DNA of 64,000 nucleotides from Haematobia irritans. Taxonomy: Eukaryota > Arthropoda > Insecta > Diptera > Muscidae. The stretch lies in assembly GCF_050003625.1 (NCBI RefSeq), contig NC_134397.1, positions 273,538,070 to 273,602,069 on the forward strand, given 5' to 3'. Position numbers and translations under genes: made by a program. Under the pieces are notes generated by a model. That model ran no database searches, was not told the DNA's origin, and saw only the letters and a list, made by a program, of their open reading frames with translations. Below are positions 12,106-24,113 of the stretch, one piece after another (positions within the stretch are counted from its first letter, which is position 1; each line of letters begins with the position of its first letter).

Positions 12106-12381
12106 TGGCTTAAGTACTTAGGAAATGTCCGCAAAGTACGGCATTCCCAAGATATTTAGATTCCATCAATTGTTTGAAAACACATATTCAATGGCCGGTT
12201 AACTAGGTAAATATAGGTTAGATAGAGTGGCAGCTTCGCTACGGGAAATGGATCCACATCAGAACCGGTACAGCACTACTCCCTGGTGTGAATAAACCAT
12301 TACAGTTCTGGCCGAAACGTATGGAAGGGGCCGTGTCCCTTCATTGACGGGGGTAAATTTACACTGCAGGCCACGGCTTGG

Positions 12382-14227
12382 AAGCGTTGCCAGAATTGTT
12401 TCACCAAAAACCGCTAGATTTGCCCAAAAAAATAGCTAAAAAATGTTAAAAAATAGCTAGAAAAAAAGCTAAATTTTTTTTGTATCAAAAGTCACATTTT
12501 GATTGAAATTTAACAATCTTAAAGGCTTTATTTCACTTACAATGCATATTATTTTCATTTTAATTCCACTTCTGTGAGACTGTAACAATATCTAAGGCAT
12601 ATTAGCTCTGTTTGAGTATTCGATACATTTTGATTACAATCACAAATTTTTTACTGGAAGTCCTTCGTTTTGTGGGAGCTACCTTCCCAACACCTCTATT
12701 TTATTTACTTGTTATTTTAAAATATTAAATGATCTAAACATGCTTTGGATTTGGTAAAAAAATGATTTGTCATTTTTTTAAATAAAATTTTAGTTTGGAT
12801 TTGAAATTGTGAAAAATTCGAAATACATTACTTTTATTTAAATTGTAGAAAATACCTATAGTTTACATTTCCCAGTAAAAACATTTTCCTTTTCTTCATG
12901 AGCTATCAAAGTGCTTTAAAAACGTGCTAACGCCAACTTAAATTTCCAAATTCAGACTCGACTTCAAGTAGAAATTATTGTATATATACGTTTTTAAAAT
13001 AAAGTGTTGAAAAACATCTTCTATTTTTGAACGCTATTTTGGTTTGTGGTTAAGATGCAAAAACTCCTCACATTTAAAGACTATTTCATTAATTCTTCCT
13101 TCTTTCATGAAAACATACCCATTTTTAAGTTGAATCACTTAATTATAAGGACAAAACGACTTTATCGTCTTTTGGGCAAGGAAACAGTTTATATAAAAGA
13201 AATTCACAAATGCTATTATAACCAAAATTCGCGTTCGTATTTTAAGGAGACGACAATATTTTTTCAGTGCACTAAGCTATTCACATCTACTATTTTAATT
13301 TAGTAATATCGTAATAACTTTAGAATATTATAATAACATAAAAAGGATAAACGACTCAAATGATAATATTCCCAATAATTTACTGACAGAGTATCTAACA
13401 AATGTGTATGGTAATAGTAGATTTAAAGTTTACGATAACTTTTATGTATATAATGAAAAAACTTTACAACAAGGTGTATTTGCTACAAAAATGCCCGCAT
13501 AATGGCTGGACTCATTATTAATGTTTCAACTGAGCTTTGAAATATGTGGAAACCCTTATACTTGCAGCAAGGCTTAAGCGGACCTTAGACGGTCGGATAA
13601 ACACTACGACAGAGGTTCGCCTATTTGTTGTGTGTTCGTTCAAGTTTTACCCTCACACTGTACGAACAATTATGATAACAACATGAAGAACTAAGAAGAA
13701 GCATAAACACAAACAATGAAGATGGACGAAAAGTTAGGTGTAAAGCCATTTTTTAGTAAAAATGGAAGAAACAATAAAAATTCCAAGCCTAATTAGCGAT
13801 CCCTCATTAATTTCATCCCAGAAATGCTTGTTTTAATTATGAAAATAAATTTGTTTTTGCTAATGTTTGGCGAACATCCCCTTACACGTGAAGATTTGTG
13901 CCTCCCAACCGGAAAAAATCAAAGTTGTTTTGATTTTATACCAACACGTCCCCGCAACACGCGAACATGGCCTTATACTACCGGATTTGTTGCCGCAACG
14001 TGTTGTGTCGCAGGGTTTATCCGACCGTATAAGGTGCCCTTTAGATAAAAATGCCGATTTATCCATATTTCAATAGAAACATGTCGAAAATAAAAAAAGC
14101 CAAAAATAGCTAAAAGGGTCATGAAAAAAAGCCAGAAAAAAAGCTAAAAGCTAAATGCATTTTTTTCCCGCTAAACGTCTTCAAAAAAAGCCAAATCTAG
14201 CGGGAAAAAGCTAAATTGGCAACGCTG
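12382..14227 (+). mobile_element. hAT-type non-autonomous element, 1846 bp
   Basis: Flanked by the 8-bp direct repeat CGGCTTGG (12374-12381, 14228-14235), the duplication length typical of hAT transposases. The right end in reverse is CAGCGTTGCCAATTTAGC, the left end AAGCGTTGCCAGAATTG with one changed first base. Both subterminal zones carry scattered TAGCTAAAA motifs. No transposase; the interior includes a family D fragment. Confidence 0.85.
12880..13271 (+). mobile_element. Family D fragment inside the hAT element
   Basis: Matches the 3' two thirds of the D copy at 14752-15406 ('gactcgacttcaagtagaaa', 'cacttaattataaggacaa') and ends AATATTTTTTCAGTG. The first third is not recognisable, so this is an older or partly deleted D carried with the hAT element. 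Confidence 0.7.
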
Positions 14228-14468
14228 CGGCTTGGACTCATTTCAAACTACATGGGAGAACTTAGTAGGACTAGACAGGCCCTCATGAACCAGTCTAAGA
14301 CAAACCTTTAGGAACCGGTTTTATTTTGATCATCCGAATTGCACCAGAAAGAAAAACTTTTCGACTATGTTGACCCATAGTTAAATGTCTAGATCCAATA
14401 AAATTTTAAAATTAAGAGAGTATAGAAATCAAAAAATTTAAAAATTACGACAAACTAGAGCACTGGTA

Positions 14469-15525
14469 CACGCACAGAAAAACAATTGTTTGGTCATGGT
14501 TGCTGCATCTATTTAATGCTTATCTAGAGCATGTAATTGTCGCGAAAACCATGTATTTTGTCTTTGTAAAAATAGTTTTCGGGCAGACAATGCTGGCACC
14601 AAGCATTTAAATGGTTCTAAAATGCCGCATTTTAGAATTTAGAATTTGAGACCATTAAATGGTCGGGAAAATCATGTACCTGACCATTCAATTTTTTTTT
14701 TTGACTTTTTTGCAGAGAAAAAAGTATTTGTATAGGTTACGTATAGACATGCACTGAAAAAAAAGCATACCCGGTTCCAAAGATTTTGTCTTTACTTTAA
14801 AAAATTTGGTATTGATTCCGAGCCAAAGAAGCGGAGAATACAAGTAAGGATACTTTTAAGACACAATTCTCTTTTAAAATCGGGTGTTGTGTACTTGCTT
14901 CTAGGAAGCAAATTTTAATTTTTCGCTTTTTCAGCTGTTTTTCTTCATATGCTATCAAAGTCCTTTAAAAACAAGTTAACGACGACTTTATTTTCCAAAT
15001 TAAGACTCGACTTCTAGTAGAAATTAGCTGTGTTTCAAGTAAAAAACGTCTTTAAAATAAAGTGTTGAAAAACATGTCCTATATTTGAACGATTTTTTGC
15101 TTTGTAGTCAAGATGCAAAAAGACAACAAATTTAAAGACAATTTCATTAAATTTAAAGATTTTTTCAAAATTATTAAAGTCAAGTTGACCTTAGCCCAAA
15201 CATTTTTTCTTTCATGTTATGATATCCATTTTTAAATCAAATCACTTAATTATAAGGACAATACGACTTCATTGAAAAGTTTATCGACCTTTGGTCAAGG
15301 AAAAAAACTTTATACTAGAGAAATGCGTCTTCTATGCTAAGCAAAATTTGCATTCGTATTTTAAAGACATGAAATCTTTGACCTCACGACAATATTTTTT
15401 TCAGTGTGTCTAGAACCATTTCATGGCCATAAAGACCATGTACATTTTTCGTGACCTTTTAATTTTTTAACTTTTTTTGCAGCGAAAAGGATTATATAAA
15501 AACATTGAGCAGGTACACACGATTT
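14469..15525 (+). mobile_element. Family F element, copy 2, carrying a D element
   Basis: Starts CACGCACAGAAAAACAATTG after TA and follows the F copy at 21187-21978 ('tttgtctttgtaaaaatag', 'aaaatcatgtacctgaccat'). It is interrupted by D at 14752-15406, after which a similar block ('catgtacatttttcgtgacc') recurs. The right boundary is uncertain. Confidence 0.6.
14752..15406 (+). mobile_element. Family D element, full length (655 bp)
   Basis: Begins CACTGAAAAAAAAGCATACC and ends ATATTTTTTTCAGTG. TG flanks both sides (14750-14751, 15407-15408). It is the best reference copy of the family in the window and has no coding sequence. Confidence 0.85.
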
Positions 15526-15635
15526 TCATTTCCTAAGTATTTTACTTCGCTCACTTCCTAACATAAACCTCATGCTCACCTATAGATGTCCGAAAGTCTT
15601 AGCTTCGTCTTAAACGCATTTAAAAGCATCTTGTT

Positions 15636-16220
15636 ATACCCTCCACCATAGGATGGGGGTATATTAACTTTGTCATTCCGTTTGTAACACATCGAAATAT
15701 TGCTCTAAAGTATATCTATTTTGGGTCGTGGTGAAATTCTGAGTCCGTCTGTTGAAATCACGCTAACTTCCGCACAAAACAAGCTATCGACTTGAAACTT
15801 GGCACAAGTAGTTGTTATTGATCTAGGTCGGATGGTATTGCAAATGGGCTATATCGGTTCATTTTTACGTATAGCCCCCATATAAACGGACCTCCAAATT
15901 TGGCACGCGAATCCTCTAAGAAAAGCAAATTTTATCCGATCCGGCTGAAATTTGGTACATAGTGTCAGCATATGATCTCTAACAACCATGCAAAAATTGG
16001 TTGTTAGAGATAAAATTTGACCTCGAGGAAGCTCCGCAAACCAAATCTAGGGGATCGGTTTTATGGGAGCTATATAAAATTATGGAGCGATATGAAGCAA
16101 TTTTTGCGTGATCAGATTAAATTTGCTCCTCCAAGAGGCTCCGAGCAAGCCAAATCTGCCGATATGTTTATATGGGGGCTATAAGTAAAATTAGTGGTAG
16201 ATATGTCCCATTTGCAATAC
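15636..16220 (-). mobile_element. Modular family A, truncated reverse copy
   Basis: Begins with the terminal hairpin in reverse (TATACCCTCCACCATAGGAT), then the 'cattccgtttgtaacacatc' module and two to three degraded 153-bp units. It lacks the long GTCC tract and the left module. Confidence 0.75.
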
Positions 16221-17189
16221 CATCCGACTTCAGAGATATGCATCTTTAATGCTATGCCAAAATCGTATTCGTATTTTAAGGAATTTTTAAAGTCCCTTGT
16301 TGCTCTGATAAATTCTAAATTAATGGAATCTGCTAAATTCCTATACAAAATGTTAAAGTATACAAAAAATTATTTTCAATTCAACTTTAAGCCAATGCTT
16401 TACATTTTTTTATAACAGTTCGAGTCCCAGTTTTTTATCCTTGACGCCGTCATATGGGTGTCTGTCTGTCTGTCTGGTTGAATTCTTGTCCGCTTGTCTT
16501 TCTTTTACGCAACTAGACGATGGGCATCCCATAGACATCAGCTCGTTCGATTGCATGCATGCAGTAAATTACACAACTTTGACATTTGGCAAAACACAAA
16601 AATGTCCTAAAAACTTCTTTTCACAAAGAATTCCTAATACTCGTAATAACACACACACACATACACACTATCGCGAAAAGGCATACGCAGGATGGAGACC
16701 AATATAAACCACATTGAGTGTGTTTAAATAGGGACAACAATTGGGGATACCATGGCCATAGCCAACAAAGAAATGGGGACGAAAGTCATCGATAAGAGAA
16801 ATTACCTAAACGAAGCTAGGAATAAAGCTAACCAGTAGTTGCATTGTGATGTATTCATGTACTAAATGAAGGCGACATTTTTTTTTAAACACTAATATTA
16901 AAAAGTTTACATGGATTTAAAATTGTTGACTTTCTCTTAAGGATTTTTATATTGATTGCGAACCAAAGATGTGGAGTTTTTGAATATAGATAGTTTTGGG
17001 CATTAAGATACAGCTTCATGACAAGAATCTTTTTAATTTGCATCCCTTAAAAATTACTTCTTTAAATCAAATGTGTTTTTCTTCACATTAAGGACAATTT
17101 GCATTACTAGCGGAGGGATGCAAATATCAAAGATTGTGCATCCTCCATTGAATCGGGAAGCACTTATTGATAAGAGATAAGTTCACCAA
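16221..17189. other. Unassigned 970 bp
   Basis: No gene recognised. It holds a box-B-like GTTCGAGTCCC near 16419, a CTGT run near 16460, a CA-rich microsatellite near 16650-16668, and at about 16910-17000 a degenerate relative of family L ('ttgattgcgaaccaaagatg'). Confidence 0.45.
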
Positions 17190-17716
17190 TTAAGCTTTCG
17201 ATAGTCTATGCATAATCGGTATCGTCCATCTTTTTTCCGTGCCACGACAACAGGACTTGAAAATTCTGATTCACAAGGTATTATTACACCCTCTTTAAGC
17301 CATTCCGATGGTCTGCAACCACTTGGTTTTCCAATGGAGCCATTCGCCTTGGCCGTTGATATATAGGTGTTTCGTCAGTAAGAATTAAATGAGTTTTAAT
17401 TGGACAATCAATGATTTTTGTAGGCTTATCTTCACGACAAATCGCAGATACTTCGTTCTCAAATCGCTTGTCCACATTTAACTCAAAATTTTGCTCCACA
17501 TTATAATTTTCTAAAAATTGATTTTGACTCATATTGTCACCTTTGTCCTTAATAGAGAGATGTTCGTGCACTGGATATTTTAAAGCCTTTCTCAATGTAA
17601 GCATACCCTTTGATATGCTAAGATCACAATCTTTAAGCAATTCTCTTCCTAATATAATTTCGTATCCCATGGTTGCATCAGAGACAACATAAAAAGGTGT
17701 AACGTAGTGGTCTCCA

Positions 17717-19609
17717 CACGGTTGAAAAAGACTGTTTTTCATATGTTTGGCTATAAACATTATATGTTTGGAACACAAATTTTTAAACACAATATTTTTG
17801 AGTGCAAGCATATAATGTTCATAAACTAGCATAACATGTTTGGGACATATATGTTAATATGTTAGAACATATTATGTTTGGGACATAAAATGTTTGTAAA
17901 TATAATATGCTTGAATGCAAACATATATTAATTTAGAAATAGCCTATAAACATATATGTGTTTAGTAGCTTGGAGCGCTATTTAACAGGGAGCGATATTG
18001 AATAAAGATGGTGATTGTTGCTTGTTATTACAAAATTAACATTTTATTTTTCCTTGGGCAATTGATCAGCTACTTCTTTGATCCTTACAAACTGTGTGGT
18101 CCGCTGTTCGAATCCCCGTCCGGCAAAAGGTAAAATTAAAATAAAAAAAAATTATACAATTGAATAATTTCTTCTACAATGTTTGTATTACAGAAAAAGT
18201 GCTAAGAACTAAAAAATCTCGTGGAAGTGAGAAAGATGTGGGGGAATATACAATTGCACGCTCACAAAAAATCGCTTCTGTAACATATACTCCCAAACAT
18301 ATTTTGCTTCAAGCATATACATTTTTGGGTATTGCCCAAACATTTATATGTTTGATCTCTTCCAATATATAATATGTTTGAAAGCATATTGGTCTAAACA
18401 ATATATGTTTGGGTAGTCTAAGTTCCAAACATTTTGTATTTTTGCATCCAAATTCAATAAATAATATGTTTGGAAGCATTTTGCACCCAAAAATATTATA
18501 TGCTTAAAAAAATTCTCCCAAACTATATTGTGCTCAAAATTTTATTTATTTATTTATATATTTACAATCATAATGAATTATGAAAATAAACAGGTAATAT
18601 TCGACCTGAATGCTCAAAATTTTGTTTCTGCCCAATTGTATATTCCCCCACATCTTTCTCACTTCAACGAGATTTTTTAGTTCTTAGCACCTTTTTCTGT
18701 ATTACAAACATTGTAGAAGAAATTATTCAATTGTATGATTTTTTTATTTCAATTTTACCTTTTGCCGGACGGGGATTCGAACAGCGGACCACACAATTTG
18801 TAAGGATCAAAGAAGTAGCTGATCAATTGCCCAAGGAAAAATAATATGTTAATTTTGTAATAACAAGGAACAACCACCAACTTAATTCAATATCGCTCCC
18901 TGTTAAATAGCGCTCCAAGCTACTAAACACATATATGTTTATAGGTTATTTCTAAATTAATATATGTTTGCATCCAAGCATATTATATTTACAAACATTT
19001 TATGTCCCAAACATAATATGTTCTAACATATTAACATATATGTCCCAAACATGTTATGCTAGTTTATGAACATTATATGCTTGCACTCAAAAATATTGTG
19101 TTTAAAAATTTGTGTTCCAAACATATAATGTTTATAGCCAAACATATGAAAAACAGTCTTTTTCATCCGTGTGGGCTGAAACAAAATTTTGTGCATTCAG
19201 GTCGAAAACCTATGTTGTTAGCACCTATATTACCTGTTTATTTTCATAATTCATTATTATTGTAATATATAAATAAATAAATAAAATTTTGAGCGCAATA
19301 TTGTTTGGGAGAATTTTTTTTAAGCATATAATATTTTTGGGTGCAAAATGCTTCCAAACATATTATATGGTCACATAATAACATATTGTTTTTTGGAAGA
19401 CAACATTATTTAATTTGGATGCAAAAATACAAAATGTTTGGAACTTAGACTACCCAAACATATATTGTTTAGACCAATATGCTTTCAAACATATTATATA
19501 TTGGTAGAGATCAAACATATAAATGTTTGGGCAATACCCAAAAATGTATATGCTTGAAGCAAAATATGTTTGGGAGTATATGTTACAGAAGCGATTTTTT
19601 GTGAGGGTG
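17717..19609 (-). mobile_element. Family E element (outer), 976 bp net, in gypsy protease
   Basis: Ends CACGGTTGAAAAAGACTG and GCGATTTTTTGTGAGGGTG; CA flanks both sides (17715-17716, 19610-19611). Interrupted at 18257-19171 by a second E. After subtracting that copy and its TG duplication the net length (976) fits the E copy at 8379-9351 (973). Confidence 0.85.
18257..19171 (+). mobile_element. Family E element (inner), inserted into another E
   Basis: Starts CACGCTCACAAAAAATCGCT and ends AGTCTTTTTCATCCGTG, in opposite orientation to its host copy. TG flanks both sides (18255-18256, 19172-19173), while the copy at 8379-9351 shows the unoccupied site with a single TG (reverse of 'tttctgcccaattgtatatt'). 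Confidence 0.9.
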
Positions 19610-19849
19610 CATCTATGACAATATTCATACGAGAAACACAGATTGGTGAAACTTCCTTTCCGCCGAATCCACAAAATGTTCTCAGGGTATGTTCACAACA
19701 TGGTTTTCCAATCTGAATATAAACCTCTTCCTTCATGAGATTTACACAGCTGCCAGTATCTACTAGGGCTTGAAATGATTTCTTGCCAATTTTGACAGAA
19801 ATTATATAATCGGTAGAAGGGCCTTCAAATATACTCACATTAGAATTTG

Positions 19850-20832
19850 AACTTCTCGTTCTAGTTTATTCTTCAAGATTCTTATTGCATTCTCTTGCGA
19901 TGTGCACAAAAAGATTGCATCGAAAACATTTTATTCCACGTTCCGCGTCTGGACAGTTTGTGAGTTGTGACCAATTCCTCCACAATTGAAACAATTCAAT
20001 TTTCTCGCATCTTGTCTAGCATATTTTTCAGGTTTTTTCGCTTCTTTCGATTTTTTTTGCTTTTATTCGTTCGTATTCACTATATATGTGTTTAAGTTCA
20101 TCAAAATTAGTTGCTCCATATAGAATCATTTTATCCATTGTCCTATCGTCGACTCCATCGACAATATAACTTATGGTAGCCATTGTCTCTAAATTTATTG
20201 AAGATTCTAGTTCTCTCATATCATACAAATAAACTCTCTAAGATTCTGAAGACAACATCTTCTTAGTCCTTAATTTTTCATGGACGTCCTTGCTGTTTAA
20301 TTGCGATTTAAATTATTTTATTAGACATACCTTAAATTGAACCGAAGACAAAAGACGCCTTTGTCGAGACATAAAGGCTTTTGCAGCGCCTCGTAGCTGA
20401 AAAAGCTTCACGATCTGACCACTTAAACAGTGAAATCATGTCTTCCATAGACGCCACCCAATTTTCCACAGGATAACTCGAATCTTCACCATCGAAGGTT
20501 TCCACAACGCCTTCCAATTCTTTAAATGAGAGTGTGGGACTATTTTCCATATATATTCGTTGGAAATTTTCTACAGCTGGTTCCTGAACACTTCTTTTTT
20601 CCATATTGTCATCTATGTTTTCATCCTGGTTTTCTATTTTGTCTTCTGCATCAATTGTCTCGCCTGCTACAATTTTCATGAGACGAAATTTCAAAACAAC
20701 CTTCGACCCAGCGGATGACTCTTTGCGTTTTTCTAATTCTTTTCTCAATTCTGCTAAATTCATCTTATCCACGGATGACAAAATGTCTCCAGAAATTTCG
20801 TCTTGGCTTTGTTCTGCTTCTTGACTCATCAT
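19850..20832 (-). pseudogene. Gypsy gag remnant with two CCHC zinc knuckles
   Basis: The likely start is the ATG at 20832 (MMSQEAEQSQ). An acidic, coiled-coil-like N-terminus (LAELRKELEKRKESS) precedes a capsid-like stretch (SFKELEGVVETFDGEDSSYP, WVASMEDMISLF). An extra T near 20388 shifts the frame; the other frame gives EAFQLRGAAKAFMS as expected for gag. Farther on, 20228-20028 is open (DELKHIYSEYERIK). Two zinc knuckles follow: CFNCGGIGHNS (19999-19967) with its last Cys lost by a frameshift, and CFRCNLFVHIARECNK (19929-19882). CX2CX4HX4C knuckles are typical of Ty3/gypsy nucleocapsid. Gag would package the element RNA; this one is broken. Confidence 0.8.
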
Positions 20833-21186
20833 ATTCTTCCTTCACTCGTCGCTATTTGTCGTTATTCGTCTTTATACGTCTTTAATCTTTTTTTGTTTTT
20901 AATCTCCCTGTGCTTCAATTCACAACGATTTTTTTCTTCAGGTTGAGCCCCCAAAAAATTTAAAGAATGTGATTTGGTTATATAAAAAATAGTTCTTTAT
21001 TAGAATGTATTCACAAAGAAAACTAAAAATAATAATTATGTACATATGAAGTTTGTAATTAAAGTCATATCAAAGCTACTACGTTTCAAACTAAGTCACA
21101 TTCAGCAAGTGTTATACTAAACATTATACCATTGATATATTCAACTTCCACATATATTTTATGGGGTTTACAAACATTTCTTTCTA
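20833..21186 (-). other. Gypsy leader, possible PBS and LTR edge
   Basis: About 110 bases upstream of gag, the reverse strand reads TGGGGGCTCAACC (20953-20941). Its TGGGGGCTC start resembles a proline-tRNA primer-binding site from general retrovirus/gypsy knowledge. Sequence beyond 20954 would then be LTR, but I could not find a second LTR to confirm it; F is inserted at 21187. Confidence 0.35.
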
Positions 21187-21978
21187 CACGCACAGAAAAA
21201 ACATGTTTGGACATGGTTGCCGCATCCATTTAATGCTTATTTAGAGTATGTAATTGTCGGGAAAACCATATATTTTGTCTTTGTAAAAATAATTTTCGAG
21301 CGGAGAAAAATATATGTTGGCAATAAGCATTTAAATGGTTCTCAAATGCCGCAAACATGTTCTATTATTTAAATGATAGAATTTGAGACCATTATATGGT
21401 CAGGAAAATCATGTACCTGACCATTCAATTTTTTTTACTTTTTTGCAGAGAAATGTCTGCGTTTGTACATTTGATGGGCACGAAGTAAATATGGAATGAT
21501 TACTTATTGTTGAAATTGAACCAAACTAGAGTGTGTAAATATATGTGAAGTTTGCTTGCACGACATTATAAATACAAATAAACAATGAATTAGTTTATAA
21601 ATAAATAAAAACAAATAAATAAAGTTGATTTTGTTTTCTTTTCTCAAGTGGCGTCCTTTTTTCGACGACGAAAAAAGTTTTTTCATAAAAATCAAAACAT
21701 TTTAGGTTGTGACCATGTTCTTTTAACTAGAAGAAAAACATTTTTGACGAATAACATAACATTTTAGATCGTGACAATTGTCTTTTAATGGAAACAAAAT
21801 TCTTTTTATCAATATAATAACATTTTAGATGAGGACAATTGTATTTTTCTTAGAACCATGTTCACTGAGCCAACATGGTTGCAGGTTAAAATGTTACATG
21901 GTCGCCGCAAAAATAGCTGCTATCATATTATTTTGCTCTTCGAATATGATTGTGGCAATCATGTTTCTTCTCTGCGTG
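21187..21978 (+). mobile_element. Family F element, 792 bp
   Basis: Termini CACGCACAGAAAAAACATG and, in reverse, CACGCAGAGAAGAAACATG form an imperfect inverted repeat with 16 of 19 positions alike. TA flanks both sides (21185-21186, 21979-21980). The interior repeats 'aacattttagatcgtgaca' variants with 'gacaattgtcttttaatgga', a palindromic tract. No coding sequence. Confidence 0.8.
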
Positions 21979-22103
21979 TAAGAGCATCCCGAGATCCTTC
22001 TTCATTTTTTTCCATTTCCGATGAAGTTATTGTGGATCAGTCTTAGAAAATTCGCAATTTGGCTCTTTAAAGTCAAGGTTTAAATTTTGGACAATTAAAA
22101 GAC

Positions 22104-24113
22104 AAACAAAAGAAGTATATACGGCCGTAAGTTCGGCCAGGATTGCGTAGAAACTTCTACTGAAGACAGTCATCCACAATCGAATTACTTGGTTTGCGGT
22201 AACACTTGCCGATGGCAAGGTATCTTAAAACTTCCTATATACCACATAGTCCATACGTGGTATGTATTAAACTAAAAAAGGCCGATTAAATACGTATATA
22301 ATTAAGTTTAAAGTTTCTATAGAAACAAAATTTTCTATAGAAATAAAATTTGGAAAAATTTTCTATAGAAATAAAATTTTAACAAAATTTACTATAGAAG
22401 TAAAATTTGGAAAAATGTTCTATAGAAATATAATGTTAACAACATTTTCTATAGAAATAAAATTTTGACAAAATTTTCTATAAAAATAAAATTTTGGAAG
22501 ATTATTTTTGGCTCGAGTGGCAACCATGATTATGAACCGATATGGACCAATTTTTGTGTGATTGGGTATCGGCTATATATAAGTATACACCGATATGGAC
22601 CAATTTTTGCATGGTTATTAGCGGCCTTATACTAACACCACGTTGCAAATTTCAACCGGATCGGATGAATTTTGCTCCGCCAAGAGGCTCCGGATATCAA
22701 ATCTGGGGAACGGTGTATATGGGGGCTATATATAATTATGGACCGATATGGGCTATTTATAACTATATACCGATATGGACCTAATTAGGCAAGGTTGTTA
22801 AGGGCCATATACTAGCACAATGTACCAAATTTCAACTGACTCGGATGAAATTTGCTCCTCCAAGAGGCTCCCAAACCAAATCTCGGGATCGGCTTATATG
22901 GGGGCTATATATGATTATGTACTGATATGGACCACTTTTGGCATAGTTGTTAAATATCATATACTACCACCACGTACCAAATTTCCACCAGATCGGATGC
23001 ATTTTGCTTCTCCAAAAGGCACCGGAGGTCAAATCTGGGGATCGGTTTAAATGGGGGCTATATATAATTATGGACTGATGTGAACCAATTCCGGCATGAA
23101 TGTTGGATACCATAAACTAACATCACGTACCAAATTTCAACCGAATCGGATGAATTTTGCACTTCCAAGGGGCTCCGGAGGTCAAATCTGGGGATCGGTT
23201 TATATGGGGCCTATATATAATTATTGACCGATTTCGACCAATTTTTGCATTGTCATTACAGACCATATACAAACACCATGTACCAAATTTCAGCCAGATC
23301 GGATGAAATTTGCTTCTCTTAGAGGCTCCGCAAACAAATCAGGGGATCGGTTTATATTGGGGCTATATATAATTATTGACCGATGTGGACCAATTTTGGC
23401 ATAGTTGTTAGAGACCATATACTTAGACCACGTACCAAATTTCAGCCGTATCGGATGAAATTTGCTTCTTTTAGAGGCTCCGCAAGCCAAATCTGGGGAT
23501 CGGTTTATATGGGGGCTATATATAATTATGGACCGATGTAGACCAATTTTTGCGTGTTTATTAGAGATCATTATACTAACACTATGTACGAAATTTCATA
23601 CGGATCGGATGAAATTTGCTTCTCTTAGAGTCTCCGCAAGCCAAATCGGGGGGTCGGTTTATAGGGGGGCTATATATAATTATGAACCGATGCATTGGTG
23701 GACCGATCGCGATGTGGACCAATTTCTGCATGGTTGTTAGAGACCATATACTAACACTAAGTACCAAATTTCAGCCAGATCTTCTCTTAGAAGATCTGCA
23801 AGCCAAATTTGGGAGTCCGTTTATATGGGGGGCTATGCGTAAAAGTGGACCGATATGGCCCATTTCCAATACCATCCGACCTACATCAATAACAACTACT
23901 TGTGCCAAGTTTCAAGTCGATAGCTTGTTTCGTTCGGAAGTTAGCGTGATTTCAACAGACGGACGGGCGGACGGACGGACATGCTCAGATCGACTCAGAA
24001 TTTCACCACGACCCGGAATACATATACTTTATGAGGTCTTAGAGCAATATTTCGATGTGTTACAAACGGAATGACAAAGTTAATATACCCTCATCCTATG
24101 GTGGAGGGTATAA
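22104..24113 (+). mobile_element. Modular family A, near full length
   Basis: Starts AAGTATATACGGCCGTAAG and 'gttcggccag' (the second half of the hairpin is deleted), then 'attgcgtagaaacttctact', 'taccacatagtccatacgtg' and the TTCTATAGAA minisatellite (22310-22500). About nine 153-bp units follow, then the GACGGGCGGACGGACGGAC tract near 23958 and the terminal hairpin ending GGTGGAGGGTATAAAAA. Confidence 0.85.
22540..23830 (+). repeat. Family A 153-bp tandem array
   Basis: Units repeat 'tataattatggaccgat', 'gttgttagagaccatatac', 'aatttcagccggatcggatg' and 'gcaagccaaatctggggatc'. Several are shortened, and one is partly duplicated around 23690-23720. Many units are open in one frame on each strand, but the array as a whole is broken by indels and stops. 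Confidence 0.85.

Larger units (their letters stand above)
17190..19838 (-). pseudogene. Gypsy pol remnant (protease and RT start), interrupted
   Basis: The aspartic-protease start lies at 19838-19612 with active-site motif ALVDTGSCVNL (Asp codon 19758-19760). The frame resumes past the E insertion, from about 17714, with DATMGYEIILGRELLKD, the usual retropepsin C-terminal motif. The RT start follows: TPIYQRPRRMAPLENQVV, then, after a one-base frameshift, EWLKEGVIIPCESEFSSPVV and DGRYRLCIDYRKLN. The palm YxDD motif and everything after it are missing. The order and motifs are those of Ty3/gypsy pol. The protein would have processed Gag and copied the RNA; this copy cannot. Both halves of the protease read as one domain when the E element is ignored. 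Confidence 0.85.
17190..20961 (-). mobile_element. Ty3/gypsy retrotransposon remnant
   Basis: Reading in reverse: possible primer-binding site, gag, two zinc knuckles, protease, then the first part of reverse transcriptase, stopping near 17190 beside a SINE scrap ('ggtgaacttatctcttatca' in reverse). RNase H, integrase and the 3' LTR are absent. An E element that itself received an E interrupts the protease. Frameshifts make it dead. Confidence 0.85.

Noticed and set aside
16441..16707. 88-codon forward frame as a gene
   Set aside because: It spans a CTGT microsatellite and a CA microsatellite; the translation is compositionally biased.
20962..21186. A complete gypsy 5' LTR
   Set aside because: No matching second LTR in the window and no clear TG...CA ends; only the leader and possible primer site are supportable.
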